Assembly: GCA_951812325.1 (NCBI GenBank)
Contig: OX638294.1
Coordinates: 465,136 to 529,135 of the forward strand
Length of the DNA stretch: 64,000 nt
Direction: 5' to 3'
DNA from: an uncultured Thermoanaerobaculia bacterium
GTDB taxonomy: Bacteria > Acidobacteriota > Thermoanaerobaculia > Multivoradales > Multivoraceae
Every line of letters begins with the position of its first letter. Position 1 is the stretch's first letter. The notes under the pieces were generated by a model. That model saw nothing but the letters and a program-made list of their open reading frames with translations, ran no database searches and was not told the DNA's origin. Below are positions 58,664 to 64,000 of the stretch, one piece after another. The position numbers and the translations under genes are program-made.

Positions 58664-58981
58664 ATACAGGTCGCCGCCTGTTCGCCCTGCGGGTCGCTCA
58701 GCGCTGGGATCCTCGCTCGACCACTCGATCGGGGAAAGCCGTAGCGGCCGATGGCGCTGGTCGGTCCGGGACGCGGGGTTTCGCGGCCAACGATCGGCAG
58801 GCCGCGAAAGCCGGCTTCGTCGTACGGCGAAGCGGCTCAGGGCATTCGGACCCAACCGGGACTCGAGGGGGTCGGCCACATGGGCCGCCAGACGCGCATC
58901 GCTCACGGCACCGTTCCGCCGACCTCCGGACCTTCGTAGAGACGCTCCGTTCACCGAAAGAGCGGTTGAATCTGCGACAAT
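58664..58981. other. intergenic region between two FHA genes
   Basis: 318 bp without a gene I can support on either strand; the open frames here have no recognisable content. GACAAT just before 58982 may be a -10 box for the next gene. Confidence 0.3.
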
Positions 58982-59455
58982 GTGCCGGCCGGGCGCGGTT
59001 CCCGCGCCGGCGCCGGAGATACGGGTTCCAGAACGGTGACACACCGGCTACTGACGATCGGACGAAGCCGGAAGGCGGATATCCGGCTGCAGGACGAGAG
59101 CGTCTCACGACTGCACGCCGAGTTCATCGTTGCGGATCGCGGAATCCTTCACCTGGCGGACCGTTCGAGCGCCAACGGCACTTGGGTCGAGGCGGACGGA
59201 GCCTGGGAGCGCATCGGCCAACGCACCGTGCTCCCTTCCGATCGTCTGCGGTTCGGCCGGGCCGAGCTCACGGCGGCGGAACTGTTGAGCCGGATCCCGG
59301 TGCGCCCGGGAGACGGCACCGGCGCAGGAGGCCGGGGCAGCACCCGGAACGCGGTCTTCCCGGCACCCGCGACGCCAGCCGCACCGCCGGAGGACGAGCT
59401 TCCGCATGGGCGGGTGCGGCGCAATCCGCTGACCGGCGAGGTCGTCGGAGACTGA
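58982..59455 (+). CDS. small FHA-domain protein
   Basis: About 140-157 residues. A single FHA domain is complete: LLTIGRSRKADIRLQDESVS, RLHAEFIVADRGILHLADRS and SANGTWVE give the phosphothreonine-binding Arg, Ser, His and Asn. The tail is Pro/Gly-rich and ends NPLTGEVVGD. It likely docks on a phosphorylated Thr of a kinase or substrate from the locus. GTG 58982 or GTG 59036 are both possible; the second lacks a clear ribosome-binding site but begins right at the domain. Confidence 0.82.
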   Translation: MPAGRGSRAGAGDTGSRTVTHRLLTIGRSRKADIRLQDESVSRLHAEFIVADRGILHLADRSSANGTWVEADGAWERIGQRTVLPSDRLRFGRAELTAAELLSRIPVRPGDGTGAGGRGSTRNAVFPAPATPAAPPEDELPHGRVRRNPLTGEVVGD

Positions 59456-59474
59456 TGCCGTTGGCGCCGCTCGA

Positions 59475-59784
59475 CGCCTTCGGGCGGGCTCGCAGCCCGT
59501 GTCGAAGGTCACGCTGCATTCGAACGGCCCCGGCCAATCGCGACCACCGTTCTCCGGGAACAGCAACGGGCACCGGCCGGTTCCCGATGTCGCCGTGAGC
59601 GGGCCCGGGGAACTCGGTTCGCGCCTCGCCGCCTTCGGGCGGGCTCGCAGCCCGTGTCGAAGGTCGCGCTGCATTCGAACGGCACCAGCCAATCGCGACC
59701 ACCGTTCTCCGGGAACAGCGACGGGCACGGGCCGGTTCCCGATGTCGCCGTGAGTGGGCCCGGGGATCTCGGTTCGCGCCTCGC
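59475..59784 (+). repeat. 155-bp tandem duplication over the 5' end of the TolQ-like gene
   Basis: Two head-to-tail copies, starting near 59475 and 59630, are about 93% alike. Each contains the GTG start and the first ~45 codons of the TolQ-like gene. Because 155 is not a multiple of three, the first copy runs out of frame and stops at 59753. The duplicated start gives an abortive peptide ahead of the real gene. Confidence 0.85.
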
Positions 59785-60514
59785 CGCCTGGGGCGCGGCC
59801 CTGGTCGCGGCGTGCGGCTTCCTCGGCGGCCTGAGCCTGCTGTTCACCGAGGGTCGCGCCGCGGCCTTCCTTCTGGACCGCAACTCGCCGGTGTTCACCT
59901 ACCCCTTCACGATCCAGAACCTGATGTGGCTCATCTTCTTCGGCGCGCTGGGCGAGGTCGCCGTCCGCTATCGACGTACCCGGCTCGAGTGGGCCCAGCT
60001 CGACAAGCGCCTGCTGCCCGAAGACGAAGCGACCATGCTCAGGCTCAAGGACTTGGGCGCCGTGCGGGCCCGGGTGCGGGGACAGGAGGAGTTCTTTCTC
60101 CAGCGGCTCGTCACCCGCTGCGTCCTGCAGTTCCAGAGTTCGAAGTCGACCGACCGCGCGAATTCCCTGCTGAACTCCTCGCTCGACCTGATGCAGCACG
60201 AGGTCGACGCAAGGTACAGCCTGCTCCGCTACCTGGTGTGGGTCATCCCGACGATAGGCTTCGTGGGCACCGTGGTCGGGATCGCGGCCGCCCTGAACGC
60301 GGCGGGCGCATCGGACAACTTCCAGGATCCGGCCCTGCTCGGGGAACTCACCCGGAACCTGGGCGTCGCCTTCTACACGACGATGCTGGCGTTGATACAG
60401 TCGGCAGCTCTCGTCCTGGTCCAGAGCATCACGCAGGCCCGCGAAGAGGGTGCCCTCAACCGGGCCGGCCAGTACTGCCTCGACAATCTGATCAACCGAC
60501 TGTACGACAGGTAG
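59654..60514 (+). CDS. MotA/TolQ/ExbB-family proton-channel protein
   Basis: A 286-residue membrane protein. A first helix pair lies at about 43-100, and the family core near the C-terminus reads YLVWVIPTIGFVGTVVGIAA, then ELTRNLGVAFYTTMLALIQS, with the conserved Thr and small residues of the ion path. A cytoplasmic helical stretch (about 105-190) lies between. Such subunits form pentamers that drive partner proteins with the proton gradient. No ExbD/TolR/MotB partner is seen nearby. GTG 59654 lies in the second unit of a tandem repeat; a GTG at 59750 is an alternative. Confidence 0.85.
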   Translation: MSKVALHSNGTSQSRPPFSGNSDGHGPVPDVAVSGPGDLGSRLAAWGAALVAACGFLGGLSLLFTEGRAAAFLLDRNSPVFTYPFTIQNLMWLIFFGALGEVAVRYRRTRLEWAQLDKRLLPEDEATMLRLKDLGAVRARVRGQEEFFLQRLVTRCVLQFQSSKSTDRANSLLNSSLDLMQHEVDARYSLLRYLVWVIPTIGFVGTVVGIAAALNAAGASDNFQDPALLGELTRNLGVAFYTTMLALIQSAALVLVQSITQAREEGALNRAGQYCLDNLINRLYDR

Positions 60515-60525
60515 AGGACGCGACG

Positions 60526-61164
60526 ATGCCTGTATACCGAACTCCGGATGGCCGGATCGTCGAGGAGACGACGCTGGTCATGCCGCGCGGCGACTCTGCC
60601 GGGCAACGCGAGGGCGAGCGACCCGACGCCGACACGATGGCGAACCGCGCGAACCGCGGCCGGGCCGAGGAGTCGGGGACCGGGGTCGGCGCCGGACTGG
60701 ACGCCCCAACCGTGGTGCGGCGCCCGGGAACGACAGCGACAGTTCCTGCGAGACGGTCGGACGACGAGCCCACGAAGCTCGCCGGCGCCATCCCGACCAC
60801 GCGCGGCGCGACGGACTCCGGGCCGGTCGCGGGCTGGCTCGTCGTGATCGAAGGCCCCGGAACCGGTCGGGATCTGCGGGTCGGCGTTGGCCGCAACGAT
60901 CTGGGCCGAGGCAGCGGGAATCGCATTCCGCTGCCCTTCGGCGACATGCGCATTTCGCGCAGAGGCCACCTGTGGGTCAACTACGATCCCCGGCACCGGG
61001 TGTTCTCCGTCGTCCCGGGGAGCGGCGCCAATCTCGCCTACCTGGACGAGACGGCGATTGAAGAGCGGATGGAGCTGGCCCACGGCGCGACGATCACCGT
61101 CGGAGCAACGCGGTTGCGCTTCGTCGCGTTCTGCGGCGGCGACTTCACGTGGCCGGAGGAGTGA
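60526..61164 (+). CDS. FHA-like protein with Thr-rich N-terminal tail
   Basis: A 212-residue protein. The C-terminal ~110 residues follow the FHA outline: GWLVVIEGPGTGRDLRVGVG, GRGSGNRIPLPFGDMRISRR, and a Gly/Asn turn before AYLDETAIEE. The usual NG is replaced by GAN. The disordered N-terminal half has three short Thr motifs in acidic or Pro context (EETTLV, DAPTVV, DEPTKL) that could be kinase targets. ATG 60526 starts 11 nt after the TolQ-like gene, so the two are co-transcribed. The FHA call rests on pattern only. Confidence 0.7.
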   Translation: MPVYRTPDGRIVEETTLVMPRGDSAGQREGERPDADTMANRANRGRAEESGTGVGAGLDAPTVVRRPGTTATVPARRSDDEPTKLAGAIPTTRGATDSGPVAGWLVVIEGPGTGRDLRVGVGRNDLGRGSGNRIPLPFGDMRISRRGHLWVNYDPRHRVFSVVPGSGANLAYLDETAIEERMELAHGATITVGATRLRFVAFCGGDFTWPEE

Positions 61165-61231
61165 TCGTTCCAGGGTCCCCGCGGCGCGGCGGTCGGCCGC
61201 CGAGGTCCTGGCCCGCTACGACGTGGCGGCG

Positions 61232-62506
61232 ATGCAGCCCGAGTCGACGAGGCCGCGCCCGTTCCGACACCGGACGGTCTCCCGGACTCGAGCGCGCCCG
61301 TTCCGACACCGGGCGGTTTCCCGGACTCGAGCGAGGCGGTCGCTTTCGGTACGCGAGCTCGGAACCATCCACGAAGGCGTGCTCGATCGGGACGACCGGC
61401 TCTCCTCTCAAGCCGTACTTCTCGTTCGGGCCATTGTGCGTTGCCAGTCCAGCGCGACCAGAGCGATCAGGAGCGCGTCCGATCCGCTGGGGTCGAGAGG
61501 GTTGCTGATTTCCGCCGCCCTCGCGGTTCTCGCCGTTCTTCTCGCTGCCGCTGCGCTGGCCGGTTGGCGCATGGCGCGCCGACGCCGCACGACGACCGGT
61601 GATCCCGTCCCGGCCGGATCGCCGGAGACCGAGGCCGTCCCGGCCGGAGCGGCCGGGGTTGAGGCCGCAGCCGCCGGATCGTCGGAGGCTGATGCCGTGA
61701 CCACTGGATCGACCGGCGTCCAAGCCGAAGCGCTCGCCGGTTCCCTGCGGCACGCCGGGGGGCAGCTCCTCGGAACGCGGGAGACCCAGCAGGACGATCT
61801 CGGCTTCATCGCCGGCGTGACCCTGGACCCGGAAGGCCACCACCCGGCTGTCATCGTGGCCGACGGGATGGGGGGCCACGCCGCCGGCGATGTGGCCAGT
61901 CGACTCGCGGTGCGCGAGTTCATGGAGGCCTACGGCGTCGAGGGCCGCCCTTCCGACCGGCTGCGCGCAGCGCTCGACCGAGCCAACCGGGCACTTGGCG
62001 AGGCGATCGCCGAGGATCCCGGACTTCGGGGCATGGGAACGACCCTGGTCGCAGCGGCGGTGACCTCCAACGGACTCGAGTGGATCAGTGTCGGCGATTC
62101 GGCCCTCCTCCTCCATCGCGACGGACGGCTGAAGAAGCTGAATGAGGATCATTCGATGAGACCGGTGATCGCCGCCCTGCGCGAGGTTGACCCGCAGGCC
62201 GCGGACAGCATGAGTCCCCATCAACTCCGCTCGGCGCTCGTGGGATCGGACATCGCCCGGATTGACGCCTCGGCGATGCCCGAGCTGCTCATGCCGGGCG
62301 ACCTCGTTCTGGCCGTCACCGACGGCATGGACACGTTGGATGATCTGGAGACCGCCGCCATCATCGCGGACCACCGAACCGACGGTCCGGCGGCGATACG
62401 GGATGCCCTGCTTGAGGCGGTGGCGAATCGGCGCAAGCCGACCCAGGACAATGCGACGATCGCGATCGTCGAGGCGGCCGCCGGGGAACAGGGAGAAAGC
62501 GTGTGA
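61232..62506 (+). CDS. PP2C-type Ser/Thr phosphatase with N-terminal TM segment
   Basis: About 424 residues. A membrane helix (GLLISAALAVLAVLLAAAAL) and an Ala/Gly/Val low-complexity linker precede the PP2C domain: TRETQQDDLGFIAG, VIVADGMGGHAAGDVASR, GMGTTLVAAAV, ISVGDSALLLHRDG, VLAVTDGMDTL and DNATIAIVE carry the metal-binding Asp residues. It should remove phosphate from the Thr/Ser targets of the nearby kinases. The start is uncertain: ATG 61232, or a GTG at 61379 that avoids an Arg-rich stretch with a 39-bp direct repeat. The stop overlaps the next gene (GTGA). Confidence 0.88.
   Translation: MQPESTRPRPFRHRTVSRTRARPFRHRAVSRTRARRSLSVRELGTIHEGVLDRDDRLSSQAVLLVRAIVRCQSSATRAIRSASDPLGSRGLLISAALAVLAVLLAAAALAGWRMARRRRTTTGDPVPAGSPETEAVPAGAAGVEAAAAGSSEADAVTTGSTGVQAEALAGSLRHAGGQLLGTRETQQDDLGFIAGVTLDPEGHHPAVIVADGMGGHAAGDVASRLAVREFMEAYGVEGRPSDRLRAALDRANRALGEAIAEDPGLRGMGTTLVAAAVTSNGLEWISVGDSALLLHRDGRLKKLNEDHSMRPVIAALREVDPQAADSMSPHQLRSALVGSDIARIDASAMPELLMPGDLVLAVTDGMDTLDDLETAAIIADHRTDGPAAIRDALLEAVANRRKPTQDNATIAIVEAAAGEQGESV
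61255..61332 (+). repeat. two 39-bp direct repeats
   Basis: Units 61255-61293 and 61294-61332 differ at only two bases. In the phosphatase frame they encode RPFRHRTVSRTRA-like text. It may be non-coding leader if the phosphatase starts at 61379. Confidence 0.8.
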
Positions 62507-62583
62507 CCGGCGGAACGGCTGGCCGGCGGGTGACGGGGGGAACGGCCGTCCGGCGAGTGACCGGCGGAATGGCCGACCGCAGA
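62503..62583 (+). repeat. three 27-bp repeats at the start of the coiled-coil FHA gene
   Basis: Units at 62503, 62530 and 62557 encode VTGGTAGRR, VTGGTAVRR and VTGGMADRR. Each begins with a GTG, so the gene has several possible start codons in one frame. Confidence 0.85.
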
Positions 62584-64000
62584 CGATTGTCTCTCCTCGG
62601 ACCCGCCGTGCTCGTCCTGTGCCTGGCGGGCAGCCCGATTGCGGCCCAACCCGACACAACCGACCAGGCCGACGCAACGACCCGGCCCGACACAACGAGC
62701 CAAGCCAACACTGCCGACCAGGCCGACACAACGGCCCAAGCCCAGCCAGCGGCCCAAGCCAACACAACGACCCGGCCCAACCCGGCGGCACAGCCCGACG
62801 CAACCGACCAGGGCGACCCGGCGACACAGCCCGACGCAACCGACCAGGGCGACCCGGCGGCACAACCCGACACAACCGACCAGGGCGACCCAGCGGCTCG
62901 GTCGGACTCCGACGGCCAGCCCGATTCCGCCAGCGAGATCAGCCTCGACCTGCGCCAGCAGATCGCCGAGGCAGCCGGGATCGTCGCGCAGCGGGACCGC
63001 GAGGCGCAGGCGGCCCGGGCAGCCGTAGCCGCCGCCGAACAGGACGCGAACCAGGCCCGCGCGGCGGCCGAGGCAGCCGCTGAACGCCTCGAGGTCCTGG
63101 AGACCCTGGGAAGACGCGCCAGGGTCGAGCGCGACGCGGCCCGTGCGGAAGCCGAATCCCTGGCCGCCGAAGCGGCGGGAAAGGAAGCCGCCCTCGCGGC
63201 CCGCGAGCAGGAGGCCCGCACGGCAGACGCCCGGGCGCAGGAAGCCCGGCTGCGCAGGGAGGCCCTGGAGGGACAGGCGGCCGCCGTCGCGGCCGAGGAG
63301 GACGCCGCAGAGGCAGAGGAGCGCGCCGCGGCCGCCGAGGAACGCGCGCGCGTGCTCGAGACCGAGGCGAGCGCCTCCCAGGCGGAGCGGGACGAGGCGC
63401 GCAGGGAGGCCGAGGCGCTGCGGGCCGAAGCCGCTGAGAAGGAGGCCGCCCGGGCCGCCAGGGAGCAGGAGGCCGCGGAGGCTGACGCTCGAGCCCGGGA
63501 AGCACAGGCCCGGGCCGCGGAGGCGGAGGAACGCGCCTCAGAGGCCCGCCAGCAGGCAGAGGAACAGCAGGAACGGGCGGAGGCCCTGGAGGAAGATCTC
63601 GACCGGAGCCGCAGGGTTCTGTACGCAGCTATCGCGGCCGGCATCCTCGTGCTGCTCGCCGTGCTGCTCCTGGCGTGGCGTTTCGCGCGCCGCCGACGGC
63701 GCGAGCTGCAGGCTTCGGAAGCCGCCCGCCGGACATCCGACGAGAAGCTCGCCGCGGCGATCGTGCCCGCCCCCCTTTCCTGCCTGCTCGAAGGGCGCGA
63801 CACGGAAGGCCGGGCCGTCGTCGTCAAGATCGGGGCCGAGCTGCTGGGATCGCCGCAGGGTGTCACGGTGGGTCGAAGTCCGGCCCGCGCGGATGCGGTG
63901 ATCGATCATCAGGAAGCGTCCCGGACACACTTCCGGCTCACGGTGGAAGAGGGAGCGCTCTTCATCGCGGACCTCCATTCGACGAACGGCACCTGGGTGA
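62503..64000 (+). CDS. signal peptide-coiled coil-TM-FHA protein, 3' end outside window
   Basis: At least 499 codons. A signal peptide (LLGPAVLVLCLAGSPIAAQ) is followed by low-complexity repeats of the DATDQGDPAAQP type (about 45-130). A very long Ala/Glu/Arg coiled coil (about 145-365) and a membrane helix (VLYAAIAAGILVLLAVLLLA) come next. A C-terminal FHA domain (VTVGRSPARADAVIDHQEAS, RTHFRLTVEEG, STNGTWV) is cut by the window end. The coiled coil would lie outside and the FHA inside. The start may be GTG 62503 (overlapping the phosphatase stop, with GGGAGA upstream) or ATG 62569; the region between is three 27-bp repeats. Confidence 0.85.
   Translation, partial: MTGGTAGRRVTGGTAVRRVTGGMADRRRLSLLGPAVLVLCLAGSPIAAQPDTTDQADATTRPDTTSQANTADQADTTAQAQPAAQANTTTRPNPAAQPDATDQGDPATQPDATDQGDPAAQPDTTDQGDPAARSDSDGQPDSASEISLDLRQQIAEAAGIVAQRDREAQAARAAVAAAEQDANQARAAAEAAAERLEVLETLGRRARVERDAARAEAESLAAEAAGKEAALAAREQEARTADARAQEARLRREALEGQAAAVAAEEDAAEAEERAAAAEERARVLETEASASQAERDEARREAEALRAEAAEKEAARAAREQEAAEADARAREAQARAAEAEERASEARQQAEEQQERAEALEEDLDRSRRVLYAAIAAGILVLLAVLLLAWRFARRRRRELQASEAARRTSDEKLAAAIVPAPLSCLLEGRDTEGRAVVVKIGAELLGSPQGVTVGRSPARADAVIDHQEASRTHFRLTVEEGALFIADLHSTNGTWV

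Noticed and set aside
59499..59753. 84-codon ORF as a gene
   Set aside because: First copy of the 155-bp tandem duplication; it only repeats the N-terminus of the TolQ-like protein and then runs out of frame.
62361..63866. 501-codon Ser/Ala-rich minus-strand frame
   Set aside because: Mirror image of the Ala/Glu coiled-coil coding region; composition is explained entirely by the opposite strand.
45117..64000. Type VI secretion locus
   Set aside because: Kinase, phosphatase and FHA genes are present, but no sheath, baseplate, TssJLM or ClpV gene can be seen in the window.

Overview
The window is GC-rich, densely packed bacterial chromosome with no rRNA, plasmid, prophage or CRISPR sequence. 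I cannot place the organism from one window. The conserved gene order (TPR - LolB-like - tRNA-Gln - prs - CTC-type L25 - pth - hppA - rpsF - rpsR - rplI), an envelope-type gene set, the K+-dependent membrane pyrophosphatase, Uma2 paralogs and many eukaryote-like Ser/Thr kinase/FHA proteins suit a Gram-negative such as an Acidobacteriota or a relative. That is an inference held with low confidence.

Left half (1-37.5 kb) is mostly core genome. A minus-strand unit carries a small membrane protein, uvrB and uvrC (uvrC runs off the left edge). Divergent from it lie a class A penicillin-binding protein and a large membrane sulfatase-superfamily protein. From 19.6 kb down to 9.4 kb runs the minus-strand housekeeping cluster named above, ending in a methyltransferase. 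From 19.7 to 27.7 kb come an HU-type protein, dtd, ssb, mutS, tsaB, a DUF465 protein, psd-pssA and trxB. A three-gene TRAP transporter (DctP plus divergent DctQM), a MATE exporter, an SDR, a PPOX-fold protein, two paralogous small membrane proteins, a DUF2085 protein, asnS and rnc fill 28-37.5 kb.

37.7-44.7 kb is accessory and looks like a small defence/stress island. It holds a coiled-coil membrane protein, two highly similar Uma2-family genes that bracket an AAA ATPase-RloB pair (AbiL-like), a HicB/HicA-like pair, and a CBS-domain protein with a HEPN-type RxxxxH motif.

45.1-56.7 kb is an array of three paralogous Ser/Thr kinase genes with nearly identical kinase domains and 5' ends but different tails. 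Copies 1 and 2 end in a transmembrane segment and an FGE-sulfatase (SUMF1/C-type-lectin-fold) domain. The last ~40 residues of that domain differ between copies mainly at NNC codons inside an invariant framework, as in targets of diversity-generating retroelements. Copy 1 is split by an IS3-family insertion. Copy 3 lacks a transmembrane segment and ends in 14 tandem BamE-like repeats of about 77 residues. IS relics and an orphan sensor-domain fragment lie between the copies.

57.0-64.0 kb continues the theme with a secreted trypsin-like protease-TM-FHA protein, two more FHA proteins, a MotA/TolQ/ExbB-family channel protein, a membrane PP2C phosphatase, and a signal peptide-coiled coil-TM-FHA protein cut by the window end. 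Kinase, phosphatase and phosphothreonine readers side by side suggest one membrane-associated Thr-phosphorylation network. This block is the best candidate for an undescribed system here.

Two expression habits recur. Extended -10-like hexamers sit only 6-9 nt before the start codon of many genes, suggesting leaderless mRNAs. CTG appears to serve as start codon in CTGA overlaps for two genes.
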